Assembly (NCBI GenBank): GCA_945859605.1
Contig: OX243814.1
Coordinates: 34,067,086-34,131,085 of the forward strand
DNA from: Lumbricus rubellus
Taxonomy: Eukaryota > Annelida > Clitellata > Crassiclitellata > Lumbricidae
Direction: 5' to 3'
Length of the DNA: 64,000 bases
Shown: in pieces, positions 53,501 to 64,000 of the stretch
How positions within the stretch are numbered: the first letter of the stretch is position 1
Layout of the letters: the number at the start of each line of letters is the position of its first letter
The notes under the pieces: model-generated
Databases searched by the model: none
Told to the model about the DNA's origin: nothing
What the model saw: only the letters and a program-made list of their open reading frames with translations
Made by a program: the position numbers and the translations under genes

Positions 53501-56500
53501 TTCATGGTATAAAAAGTGAATTTCTATATTTTCTTCTAATTTTGTTAATATTCATGTTTTCTTGACAACATTGTGTGATCAATTGATCATATGTTAAACT
53601 CATAGCTAAACTAACATTTTAAAACTTCTTACTAATTATTGCTTATACTTTGCTTGAATTAGCTACCTTTAGCTTTTCTTTTGTGTGAGTACTGCCTATT
53701 TTTTGTCACATGCAAATCAAGGCTATAAGGTTATTTTTTCTGATCACAAATGAACCAAACAGTAAAATTTGCAGGTACTGTCATATTGTGTGTGATATGT
53801 TTGATATTATATCCTTTATTTGTTTTGATTTTATACAGAACAGATGTGTAAGTAAGTATATTCATGCATGAGAAGTGCTGGCAAACACATAGCATTGTAC
53901 ACGGAAAGCTTAATACATTAAAACAACAAATAAAACTGTTGTATATGAAAATGAGAGAAGTTATCGTATATAATTTCAATTTGATACAAGTTCTGTTTGC
54001 AATGATTGGTTGACCAGGACTTGCAGAATGCACTCGAAGGTACTCAACTTGGCGTGAAACACAAGGAATCGGAGATTGAAGTTTCAAAAGTGGACAAAGA
54101 ACGACTTCTAGGCAAACTGAGGGCTGACGAAGGTAGTTGTACAGCTATTTTAACATCGGCATTGTTATTTGCTAATGATTGCTGGTGTCTGGTGACTATT
54201 TAAATCGAACAGGCGTTGACTGAAAGTGTTGTAGAACACAGGATTTGAAATTATGAACTGAGTTGACTGATTTAACTGATGTTGATGTGTGGATTATGAT
54301 TATGATTATTTGATCTGCTCTATATAAAATTAAATTCTGCTAAGATCTAAAGGAAACTACAACAATTCACAAATTTTAGCTAGCAGATACTTGTATGATG
54401 TTTAGCAAAAATAAATAGTAACATACAGCGCCTCTGAACGGTTCGCCCTAGTAGAGGCGCTTTATAAATGTTTTAATACGATACGATACAGTAAAATGAA
54501 AGTTTCATAGGTGACTTTGGCTAATCGTAATCGTAATCTCAAAATATCTAAAGCACCAGTCCAAAGCCAAGTGCAGGGCATCAGCTTATTCAGGAGCGCT
54601 GCATCTAGTCAGAGGGGTTGTCCAATAAGAGTGGTCCCAAGGAGGTCGTAGCTAACTTTTACACAGGGGTGGAGTAGCTTTTTTGTACGTACTCATGAGG
54701 GTTGCACGAAATTCATGAGGTGCAACAGGGGAGGAGGTCGAAAATATGATTTTTTACGTACGTAATATTTGGATGGGCCCTCACAGTGAGCTTAGTTGTT
54801 GCTCAATGTGTTGACACCAAACAAACATGGTGACCTTGTTGCAATGTGCCTTTTGTCGAGATCTTAAAAGTGCTATGTGACTATCGAAATACATACATGG
54901 TTTCTTACATACATAAATAAATACATGTGCACCTGTTTATGTGCATGCACGCATACTTACGTACTGTCTTTCGTTTATGCATAGATTCTCACCAGCGTGA
55001 GAAGCAGCTGTTGCTGGATGAGATTGCTCAGCTGAAGAGCGAAAAAGCTCTGCTGGATCGCAGCATTGGTAACAAAGATGCTAACATTGCGGAAACAGAC
55101 CATCGCCTTGAAATGTGTCAGTCGTCGGCTAGAACAGCGGAAAATAAATTACGACTGTTCGAAACCCAGGTGCCGTGTGAATACAATGCTTACATGTAAA
55201 ATGATGTAACTGAAATTGCTTTGTTATATGCATTTTTTTGTTAATATAATTAATGTACATTATGATTTCGTTGTTAAAAAATCAAATTTCTTAGTTGTTC
55301 TTGTTTGTTTCAATGTAGTTATTTTTCAGTTGTTAGTCATTTTATCATGTTTAATGTAAGACAAAGGTACTGATTTTTATTTCATCATTAATTTCAAAGC
55401 TGGAGCTTACTGAGTTTTACGCCATGTCAGAGGCTCAGTAGATCAGAGTATTATAAGCAATACAAAGCTCTAGTGCAACTGAATACATCCAACCCCAACC
55501 CCTCCAACCCCTCCCCCCAATCGAAAACAAAATTTATATAGACACGGATTAAGACAATGAAGATTGTTAAAACACGTTATGACAGATCCCCTTTCAACGG
55601 TCCACTATCCTTCCAATAGGCAGATGGCATCAACGGGTAAAATGAACACTAGAAGGTAATGGGACCTGATGGGTGCCATGTTGGCACAGTTAATTCGACA
55701 TCTGTAATAACTTTTGATCATCTGTCATACTATGAATTGTAATCATTCTGCGTGGTGTCAGTTTGAAATTAAATGAAGGTTATTGTTATTATTAGTACCG
55801 GTAGTAGCCTATGTTATTCATCAGATTGCTGGTTAAACTGCACACTGAATGCTTCTTACTGACATTTTTTGTGACTTTTGCACAGTTGAGTCAGAAGTCG
55901 GATCAGTTGCGACTCGTTCAGCAGACGGTCGACGAGAAGCGAGCGGAGTTGATGCGAGCGGAAGAGAAGCTGCATCAGTCGGAGGAGAGATACTACAGCA
56001 GCAGCGCCCTTGGTCATGACAAGGTCAAGGAAGATCTTCGGGTAAGGGTCGTGCTCAGTGAAGGATGGGAAGGGAAGAGGGAAAGAGGGATGGAAGCAAG
56101 GAAGGAATGAGAACAGAATGAATAGATGGATGAATGGATGGGTGGGTGGGTTGGTGGGTGGGTGGATGGACGCATGGATGCACGGATGCATGGATGGATG
56201 CATAGGTGCATGGATGCATTGATACATGGTGGATGCATGCATGGATGGTGGATGGATGGATGGGTGGATTGATGCATGGATGCATGGATACATGCATGGA
56301 TGCATTGATGCATGGTGGATGGTGGATGGATTGATGGATGGATATTTGGATTGATTTTATTTATTGCATTGCACAGAAGAACAATGGATAATTGGGTTGT
56401 AATGAATGAACCAATACAATGGAAAGTACTTGTGATTGGTGATTGTTTTGATGATAGGAAGAGGTGCGGCTGCTGAGGAAGAAGCTGAAAGAGATGGAGA

Positions 56501-58428
56501 CAATGGCTTCTCATGACAAGTCACTGCAGCGAAGCAAGACGTCTGATGAAGGTGGTCAGGCGCTGAGGGAGAATGCGCGGCTGCACCAACAAATTCGTGA
56601 ACTGGAATCACAGCTGGACATGGTCAGTGTACTTACCTCATTTGCTCCTTGCAAACAAGAACATCTATATGTATCTACATCTACATGAGTGACATATATT
56701 TTGGCAATGTATGGTAAGATGTCAAGGTCATAGTTGTGTCACGTGTCTGTATGGGGAATGCCTTATGGTGGTAATTTCATGAGAGAATCTGTTCCCTTTG
56801 CCTAGGAATCCTACGGTAATCAAATAATTAATAGGACAATTGTTTTTACCCTCAAACATGTTTTGGTATATATTTAACGATGCTGAAGCACTGGAGAACT
56901 GAGTTGTCACCTTGAAAGGCTGTTATTTGGACCCTACTAGTGAGTGAATGAATGAATGAATGAATGAATGAATGAATGAGTGAATGAATGAATGAATGAG
57001 TGATCAAGCGAGCCAGTCAGTCAAGGTGTGTGTGTGGGTAGGCGGATGGACGGACGGACGGGACTGATGGACGGACGGATGAATGGATGATTGAATGAAT
57101 GAAGGGACCCATGCACTGTTGGACCATCTTAGAGAAAAATTGTACACACATACACACACACACTATGGTAGAAGGCACATGCTCCAATGATCAGCTGTGG
57201 TGGTACTTATTAGACAATTTTATTATGGTATTAAATTTTGAGGAAGCACACTTGATGAGGTTAACTGTTTTAACTGTAGGTTATGAACTCCACGGCAACC
57301 AGTAATCTAGATTTGTCGTCTGGATCGGGAGACCTCCGACGTTGGGAACAGGACGTCCAGGCAGAGCTAGAGGACGTGAAAGGACAACTGAAATGGGAGC
57401 AGGACAAACTTAGGCAGGTGGGTGTTGTTCAATCACTTGCCAATTGCTTCTACTTGCATTTGTAGTCTACATGTATGTAAGAATGAAGTTTAGCACTGTG
57501 TTCATAAACATTATGGCTGGGAGGCGAGTTACATAGGCAGTCCTACCCTCCTCGTCCTCCTTCTCCTCCTCCTCCTGCTCCTCCTTCTCCTTTTACTTCT
57601 CCTCCTCCTCCTCCTTCTCCTCCTTCTCCTCCTCCTTCTCCTCCTCCTTCTCCTCCTCCTCCTCCTCCTCCTGCTCCTCCTTTTACTTCTCCTCCTCCTT
57701 CTCCTCCTTCTCCTCCTTCTCCTTCTCCTTCTCCTCCTCCTTCTCCTCCTCCTCCTCCTGCTCCTTCTCCTTTTACTTCTCCTTCTCCTCCTCCTTCTCT
57801 TTCTCCTCCTCCTCCTTCTCCTTCTCCTCCTCCTCCTCCACCTCCTCTTCCTCCTCCTCCTCCTCCTCATTCTAGCCGTCCTCCTCTTGCGCATAATTTC
57901 AACACATTCTACTCCTGCCTGAAATAGTCTCTCATTGGAGATGCACCTGGTACCTAGGACGGACCCATCAGCGTTTTAAAGGGGCTCCTTAAATCCTTTA
58001 AATTGTATCACCGTATTTGGACTGGCAGTGCCTCTGAGTGGACTTCTTGAAAGGGTGCTATATAAATTCTTGAAATCAATAAACGAATTCTGCATATACT
58101 TTTTAATATATTTATATTAAGTTTCCTAATTTTCCTGTGTAGTTGAATGTGAGGACTCTGGTCGAAGATGCTGTCTTTTGGTACAGGTGATTGTTCTGTC
58201 TTTGCATTTCTTTAGTTGCTGAGGCAAGAGCAGGCAGCTAAGAAGCAGCAGTTGAGTGCTGCCACTGCACAGAGCTCACTGGCTGAGATGGCGGCCAAGC
58301 AGGAGACGCTGAAGGAGGAAGGACAGGAGCTGAGGACAGAGAAGGAAGTCCTGTTTGAACATGTCACCGACCTCCAGAGACAGGTGTCGCATCCTTTTCT
58401 CTTGTTGTAGGCTGTGTAGCAGATGCTG

Positions 58429-58509
<81 letters not shown>

Positions 58510-59396
58510 CGATGACGCTGGTGATGGTGGTGGTGGCGGCGGTGGCGGTGGCGGTGACGACTAGATGACGATCGAATGTTGGTATGGTACAGTAGTTCAA
58601 ACTAGGGGTTCAAACTAGGGCTGTACCGAATATTCACTTCATGGGCGAATAGTGGACCATTATATAGTAGCTATTCAGTATTCGGCCGACTAGTAGCAGT
58701 TGGACCGAATACGAATAGTGGTCCACTGGTCATGTGGTATCTGTTTCTGCGTATGCATTGCAGCTACTATAGCGAATGCACACAGACTGGCAGGAGGACG
58801 CAAAACATTACATGTAGTCTACTGTTTACTTTCAGTTTAATATATATTAAATTTACTCAAGTAGCCTACTCTACTGATTAAATCTAGAATTTTGAATGTT
58901 GTCAGTAGACCAGGTTTTCACACTCTTTAATCACCTATTCGGTATGGCCTCGTTCAGACCCAATTTGTGGTAATTAGGGCTATGGGCCTATGGCTATTCA
59001 TGTAAAATGTTCATGAGTTCTAGACTTTAATGTAGGGCATTAGAATACATAATCAAAAGCATAAGTGCTGATGATTCTGGTAATATTTGTGAATGTTTAT
59101 TCAAGTACTTTGGCGATGCCGCGATGGTAATGACTCTGTTGATGGCTGAAACTGTTTGTCGTCTGCTATAGGTGGATGAGAAGCAGGAAAGGATCACTGA
59201 CCTTGACCGCCACATCCACTCCTTGGAGGACAAGCTGAAGAGCCTGGAAGACCTTCAGGGAGTCCACTCTTCCATCCAGAGCCAGAAGTGGGAGGAGTTT
59301 GGCCGACTGGCGGAAAGTATGAAGGCGCTTTCGGAGAAAATGGCACGCTCTTCCAGCCCCAAGCCCTGGCTGTCCAAGTCAAACTCTCACGATTAG
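50551..59396 (+). CDS. Coiled-coil protein, 471 residues, 10 exons
   Basis: Exons: 50551-50642, 51257-51349, 53331-53409, 54018-54132, 54985-55169, 55886-56041, 56458-56622, 57280-57417, 58216-58383, 59172-59396. All introns are GT-AG and the frame is uninterrupted (1416 nt with stop). The start has an in-frame stop at 50524 just upstream and a purine-rich context, caaaATGG. Residues 1-35 are basic and Ser/Thr-rich. Exon 2 holds a dense block, ERIEAEYIKNLQQQIYFLEL, running into EANYLREQV across the exon 2/3 junction. Residues about 35-455 show heptad Leu with Glu/Lys/Gln, broken by a Gly/Ser/Thr-rich hinge near 300. The tail has SSSPKPWLSKS. It has no catalytic motif; probably a structural or cytoskeletal scaffold. 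I do not recognise a named orthologue. Exons are more GC-rich than introns. An acceptor-like tttgcag at 50535 allows a 5' UTR exon further upstream. Confidence 0.88.
51931..53272 (+). mobile_element. Mariner-like element in intron 2 of the coiled-coil gene
   Basis: TA-flanked ends CACCGTGAGTCAAAAAAAAA and inverse, extending into terminal repeats of well over 100 bp with additional inner inverted repeats. A transposase remnant on the plus strand near 52578-52700 reads PNSPYLNPVDYKVWSVMQD. The catalytic core upstream is missing or decayed. Confidence 0.78.
54420..54490 (+). mobile_element. LINE/SINE 3' tail in intron 4
   Basis: GCGCCTCTGAACGG...GTAGAGGCGC can pair, followed by TTTATAAAT and a TACGA repeat: the 3' hairpin and tail shared by many fragments here. 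A related tail in opposite orientation is at 54530-54660. Confidence 0.45.
56100..56350. repeat. GGAT/GCAT-rich minisatellite in intron 6
   Basis: Irregular tetranucleotide units (GGAT, GGGT, GCAT) fill the intron between exons 6 and 7 of the coiled-coil gene and give false His/Pro-rich frames on the other strand. Confidence 0.92.
56943..57100. repeat. (TGAA)n and (GGAC)n microsatellites in intron 7
   Basis: Two adjoining tetranucleotide tracts; non-coding. Confidence 0.9.
57541..57880. repeat. Polypyrimidine CTCCTT tract in intron 8
   Basis: About 340 bp of almost pure C/T on the plus strand (CTC, CTT), with partial internal repeats containing TGCTCC and TTTTACTTCTCC. It gives a meaningless Arg-rich frame on the minus strand. 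Confidence 0.95.
58020..58085 (+). mobile_element. LINE/SINE 3' tail in intron 8
   Basis: GTGCCTCTGAGTGG...GGTGCTATATAAATTC with a short AT-rich tail; same family as 54420-54490. Confidence 0.4.
58429..58553. repeat. (GAT)n then (GGT/GGC)n in intron 9
   Basis: About 30 GAT units followed by G-rich triplets, just 45 bp after the exon 9 donor. Confidence 0.95.
58617..58740. repeat. Possible hAT-type MITE fragment in intron 9
   Basis: Begins GGGCTGTACCGAATATTC and contains ATTCGG inverted motifs; this end sequence is familiar from short hAT-related repeats, but boundaries are not clear. Confidence 0.35.
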
Positions 59397-59496
59397 ACGG
59401 TTTAGACCCACCTTATTTTTAAACGCTAACCATGTCCACACAACTGGAGTCTATTTATTATTGTTGCCAAGTGGAAGAATACTTTTAGACCACAAT

Positions 59497-59502
59497 AATA
59501 AA
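59497..59502 (+). terminator. Poly(A) signal of the coiled-coil gene
   Basis: AATAAA lies 101 bp after the stop codon at 59396, a usual distance for a 3' UTR. Confidence 0.7.
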
Positions 59503-60094
59503 AAATTGAACAATGCTCAGGTATAACAGATCTTGTCTCCGTGAAAGTTTTCCCGAACAACTTTTGGAAAATGATTTGTCTTTAAAAGCAGATTTGAGAA
59601 ATTCATCTGAACTTCAATTGATGCCATCAAATATATTATGACCGAAGTGGGGGAAAAATGCATTAGAATTGACAACTTATTTCTTATGCTAACGTATTAT
59701 AACACTGCACAACAAATTTTAACTTTTGTCTTGCTACTGGAAATAATTCAGCTGTTTCTTATAGAGTTTGACCTGCTGACTGCAGTGGTGTTGTTGGTTT
59801 TCTTGCAGCACGTCAGGTTTTTGAGAAAACCAAAATATTTAGTTTTGGCATATATTTGCAATTGCACACCTTTTAAAAATTATATTGTAATTATGGACAT
59901 CTAACAAAATGGACATTTCAAAACAAAACTGTCACTGATTTATGTTTGTATAAATGTCAAGAGAGTCTCTGATCAATATATTTACTGTTAAAACAAAAAT
60001 AAGTAATTAAATATTAAAAATACATGTTTATGAACACCGGATGTTTTTCAAATCTCCACTTCTAATTTATTAGCAAAAGCAAATTATTCAGAAA

Positions 60095-60740
60095 TGCTTC
60101 AGGCCTTTGCGCTTATAAGACAAATCTGTATCTCGTTGCAAGAACCAACAGTAGGCTACCATCATGCAGGAATTTAACTTCCCCCTGCTATCTGCTTTCC
60201 ATCACCTTGCTATCCTGATGGAACCTTCCCCATGCTCATCACTGACATCGCCCAGATTGGATGCAAAGAAATCGAGATGAGAATGTGGAAAGTGCATCTT
60301 CAGTTACATTCTAGCACCCATAAACTCATTTGCTGTCAGCATTTTCTCTACAGGCTCGGGATAAAAGAAAGAAGGAATCGGTGTAGGATTCTCCAAATCA
60401 TGTGGAACTGGTTTCATAGCAGAGATACACAATTTTTAAAAATTTATTCTGCTTTGAGAATCCTCATATAGTTGGCATATAACAGTCTGAATAGTGATTC
60501 GCTGGTTCACGCCACACGCCATAGGTACAGCAAAAGGCATCGTCTTCCGTTTGCTGTTCAACCACTGTGTTAGTCCTGAATAGCAAATAATAGCCTACAG
60601 CACACATGAGGGGTCCATGGCGTATTCTGGTCACCGACTTGACAGTCAAAGTAATGCTTGTAGGCAGTTTTGAGCCGTTGTGTAAGATGATCGTGTGTAT
60701 TGAATTGACCACAAACATAACAGAAAGCGACAGGGCCATT
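60095..60740 (-). pseudogene. Remnant of a widespread repeat-associated protein
   Basis: Minus strand reads CTYGVWREPANHYSDCY near 60490-60550, and further down MKMHFPHSHLDFFASNLGDV with SDEHGEG near 60230-60310. Both motifs, in this order, recall a repetitive protein family with W-R-E-P and H-S-H-L-D-F-F signatures seen across invertebrate genomes. Frameshifts separate the parts. I do not know its biochemical role. Confidence 0.5.
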
Positions 60741-60743
60741 AAC

Positions 60744-60881
60744 ATGTTGATGATGATGATGATGATGACGATGATGATGATGATGATGACGATGATGATG
60801 ATGATGACGACGACGATGATGATGATGATGATGATGATGACGACAATGACGACGACAACGCTGACGATGATGATGATGGTG

Positions 60882-60913
<32 letters not shown>

Positions 60914-60945
60914 GATGATACTGATGATACTGATGACGATGCTAT
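60744..60945. repeat. (GAT)n-rich tract with GAC variants
   Basis: Trinucleotide repeats with interspersed GAC; an ageing microsatellite that creates long false frames. Confidence 0.95.
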
Positions 60946-61023
60946 TTTCAAATGGTCATAGTAAGTGGTGTCTTGTGGAGAGACAGATACGGACTAATAT
61001 AGGCTATTATGTGTATATATATG

Positions 61024-61055
<32 letters not shown>

Positions 61056-61837
61056 GGACCTATGTACCCAGCTCAGGCGCGGATTCAGAGGGGGGCGGAG
61101 CCGGCGTACGCCCCCCCCCTAAACCTCAGCAAATGTTCTCAAACTAAACTGACCTAAAACTAATATAATTGCAATTTGGGAAAAGGATGTTTGAAGTAGC
61201 TGGACCGGCAGAATGGAGCTCTCTCACCGGAGTTCTCTCACCTACTTACCTGAGTTGCTAGCAGACGTTGCCCACATGACCAATGACTTTTGCCGTTACG
61301 TCATTCACAAAGTTCAAGTACACACACAATTTACGTAAATAGAAATTGGTCAATTAAAAAATATGTCGAGTGGTCCCCTGTCAAAACGGCTTTACACAAG
61401 CAGTTTTATCATTCGCGAATAAGCTGACTGCCGTTGGTAAGACATAAGCCTATCTTAGGCCTAAATCTCAAAAGATGGCATATGATTATCATTATAATTT
61501 TGAAATTCGTCGTGCTGATTATAGCCGCCGAAAGCGTTTAGCTGCCGATATTATGGACAAAAGCAAATCAAGGATAGCTGGATAGGCCTATAGAACTGCG
61601 ATTTCAGCAGGTCGAGTCATGGGAGCTCTTCAGCAGAAATTAAATGTATCAAAGATTACTTATAGCCTATAATCATTCACTTAACGCTCAGTGGCGTGCG
61701 GTCCATGGATGGGGAGCATCCCTTGCTTATTGAATCTATTTTTATACAAATACTAGTGTAGGGCCTATTCAATTTCTATCATAATTACTATGTTAATTAT
61801 CGTATGATAAATTGGCATCGACTATATTATTTTTACA

Positions 61838-61910
61838 TACATACATACATACATACATACAACCATACATACATACATGCATACATACATACATATATAC
61901 ATACATGCAT
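61838..61910. repeat. (ATAC)n microsatellite
   Basis: Tetranucleotide tract immediately before the nested mariner element's left TA. Confidence 0.9.
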
Positions 61911-61914
61911 ACTA

Positions 61915-62932
61915 CACCGTGAGGCATAAAAACAAGGCCCCTAGAAAAATTGTTATAATTGTAACAATATTCAAACAATGTCATTGAAATTCAGGAAATT
62001 TATAGCCAAACAGCAGGCAATGTAAACAGATTTTCAGTTTGTACTCAAACTGTCCGCCTTTAGCTTCTACGCATGCGCGAAGTCGCTAGCGCCATTCACG
62101 CACCGCCGAGTCAATAATTCGCTGGTCAAGATAGTTCCAAGCTTGCATAATTCTCTTACGAAGATCTTCAACATCACGGACTGTGGTTTTGTACACCATT
62201 AACCATTTCCTGCTTCTCGTAGCAATACTCAAAATGATCGTCTGTATAGGCCCTATGTAGCAGTTGGAACTCGAAAGAGAGATATTGCAGCCGACCGCCT
62301 TTTACGCACGTACACGTCCGACGTTTAGCAAATCCCAAATGGTATCAGTCGGTGCTTCTTCTCTGGGGCGCACGTCAATTCACTTTGTTAAACCGGGGGG
62401 TACAATCAACGGCCAACACTACAGAGATGTTTTTACTCATGGAAGGCCTTCTACGTGAAATTCGAGAACTCTGAATTTTACATTTTCCAGCAAAGTGGTA
62501 CTATAGCGTACACCGTACAGAGTTCAAGAAACGGTTGCACTTCCGACGAATGAAACTCGACTTGACTTCATAACTCCTACACTATGGACCCCTAACAGCC
62601 CAGATCTGAATCCTGTCGATTAAAAAATATGGATATGCATGCAGGAAATGGTGTACAAACCCACAGTCCGTGATGTTGAAGATCTTCGTAAGCGAAACGA
62701 GAAAGCTTGGAACGATCTTGAACAGCAAATTTATTGACTAGGCGGTGCGTGAATGGCGCAAGGGACTTCGCGCATGCGTAGAAGCTAAAGGCAGACAGTT
62801 TGAGTACAAATTCACAATCTTTTTACATTGCCTGCTATTTGGCTATAATTTTCCAGAATGTCATTGACATTGCTTGAATATTGTTAAAATTATAAAAAAA
62901 TTCTAGGGGCTTTGATTTTTATGCCTCACGGT
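61915..62932 (+). mobile_element. Mariner-like element nested at 61.9-62.9 kb
   Basis: Inverted ends CACCGTGAGGCATAAAAA, followed by long sub-terminal repeats including CGCATGCG...TAGAAGCTAAAGGC near 62070 and 62780. Plus-strand transposase relics include ERDIAADRLL and PNSPDLNPVD near 62600, with a stop just after. Inactive. Confidence 0.75.
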
Positions 62933-63008
62933 ATATAATAATTAGGCCTATACACCTTCACCACTGCGCCGAACAAATGCATGTATGTCTGTGGGCTTAT
63001 ATGCCTAT

Positions 63009-63187
63009 GTATGTATGTATGTATGTATGTATGTATGTATGTATGTATGTATGTATGTATGTATGTATGTATGTATGTATGTATGTATGTATGTATGTAT
63101 GTATGTACGTACGTATGTATGTATGTATGTATGTATGTATGTATGTATGTATGTACGTACGTACGTACGTACGTACGTACGCACGTA

Positions 63188-63231
<44 letters not shown>

Positions 63232-63267
63232 CGTACGTACGTACGTATGTATGTATGTATGTATGCA
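63009..63267. repeat. GTAT/GTAC/GCAC tetranucleotide array
   Basis: About 260 bp of uninterrupted 4-bp units that change from GTAT to GTAC to GCAC and back to GTAC and GTAT. Open on all frames, not coding. Confidence 0.95.
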
Positions 63268-63319
63268 TGTAGTATTTACGCCCCCCTTAACCAGAAATCC
63301 TGGATCCGCCCCTGCAGCT

Positions 63320-64000
63320 AATATTTAAGTATTATTGTCTCTGCTTTTTTGTTTCGACAAATAATATAATGTGTGAAGCGTCGTCTTCGTGTTTCCGGAA
63401 ATCTCATTTAGCTCGTCAGGATGGAAGTAGCCAACATCAGAGACAGTACGTGGCGGCGTCAACTGCACAGGGTGAGGATTTAAGTAAAGCTCGGCGTCTG
63501 AGCCACGGGGACCGTGTTCCCTTAACCCCCAGGCAACCCTTTCATGTCTCTTCGCATCAGTAATGTTAAAAAAGACACTGCAGAATCCACAGTAATCCCA
63601 CGCGCGAGTTCCATTCTCCGACTTTATGTCGTGTATCGATTGGAAAAGATTTTATCAGCTCCTCGTTCTCTCTTCCAACTCCTTCCGCCGCCACCACTTT
63701 CGCCTCTTAACCAATCTCATCTCTTATACCCGTCTGCCACCCTACTCCCCTTCCTACTGTCTGCACCCCTATACTCCCCTTTTCTGTCCAGTCTAATCCA
63801 TACCCGGATGCGATAGTCGGCTGCTCTCGTTGCTTCGTCTGATGTCTGGATTTCGCTGCATCCTCTGCATTTAGATATATTTTCATTTCCATTTCGGGAC
63901 ATCACAGGGTAACGACGCGGTAAATCTAATAGCCGCTGCCATTCATTCCTCTGACCCGACGCCCTCTGCATAGTTCGCCTCTATGTACACGTTCCACTGG
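63320..64000. other. Right-edge sequence without a supported gene
   Basis: A short frame from ATG 63421 (MEVANIRDSTWRRQLHR) ends at a GTGAGG donor-like site and might be a first coding exon or transposon piece. The rest is pyrimidine-rich and without recognisable features. Confidence 0.25.

Larger units (their letters stand above)
61074..63314. mobile_element. Composite DNA transposon, 2.24 kb
   Basis: Ends CAGGCGCGGATTCAG and CAGGGGCGGATCCAG (inverse) with a G-rich stretch just inside each, flanked by CAGCT at 61069-61073 and 63315-63319. Contains the nested mariner and long ATAC and GTAT/GTAC microsatellites; no transposase of its own was recognised. Confidence 0.6.

Noticed and set aside
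55856..56514. Overlapping His/Pro-rich minus-strand frames up to 166 codons
   Set aside because: They come from the GGAT minisatellite and from the reverse of coding exons 6 and 7.
57529..57894. Arg-rich 121-codon minus-strand frame
   Set aside because: It is the complement of the CTCCTT tract in an intron of the coiled-coil gene.
60606..61157. 183-codon Met/Thr-rich plus-strand frame
   Set aside because: A translated GAT microsatellite; no gene context.
62926..63328. Tyr/Val/Cys or Thr/His repeat frames on both strands
   Set aside because: Translations of the GTAT/GTAC tetranucleotide array, open in all frames for that reason.

Overview
This is a gene-poor, repeat-dense, AT-rich stretch of animal nuclear DNA. 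Genes are split by introns with GT/AG junctions. Transposons are nested in one another, and the palindromic motif TAGGCCTA recurs throughout, as is common in echinoderm and other marine invertebrate genomes. A marine invertebrate, perhaps a basal deuterostome, is likely, but the window does not fix the species. Nothing bacterial, plasmid or CRISPR-like is present. Long open frames are mostly microsatellites or transposon debris; the real exons are short and were found from splice signals and reading phase.

From about 46 kb down to 1 kb, on the minus strand, lie two tandem paralogous genes of a family I do not recognise. Each begins with a signal-peptide exon (gene A ATG at 12151, gene B ATG at 45864). 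These exons are almost identical and both end in phase 1. They are followed by many mini-exons of 18 to 120 nt, all phase 1 at both ends, most with a glycine codon split across the junction. The products would be secreted, rich in Gly, Ser and Asp, with a downstream series of exons each ending in a motif of the form hydrophobic-IIxLLxxYxxxGCxG. Gene A runs off the left edge. Gene B carries an expanded array of about 1.0 to 1.3 kb units (24.9 to 33.6 kb), each with one variable Gly-rich mini-exon; four units are nearly identical, so expansion is recent. The 1-5 kb and 17.6-24.9 kb blocks, and the 9.4-13.2 kb and 41.5-48.5 kb blocks, are the matching halves of the duplication.

From 50.5 to 59.4 kb, on the plus strand, is a clean ten-exon gene for a 471-residue coiled-coil protein, with a consistent frame across all junctions and a poly(A) signal at 59497.

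Mobile elements occupy much of the rest. There are four mariner-like elements with TA target sites and one mariner-type MITE. There are two hAT-like elements with 8-bp duplications, one of which separates gene B's start from its conserved upstream region. Two foldback elements have tandem-repeat arms and 8-bp duplications; one of them splits a LINE reverse transcriptase. A 2.2-kb element with TGT...ACA ends sits at a duplicated CCGG inside a tRNA-derived SINE. A composite 2.24-kb element at 61.1-63.3 kb contains a mariner, and there are many LINE 3' fragments. The right end (59.5-64 kb) holds transposon remnants and microsatellites.
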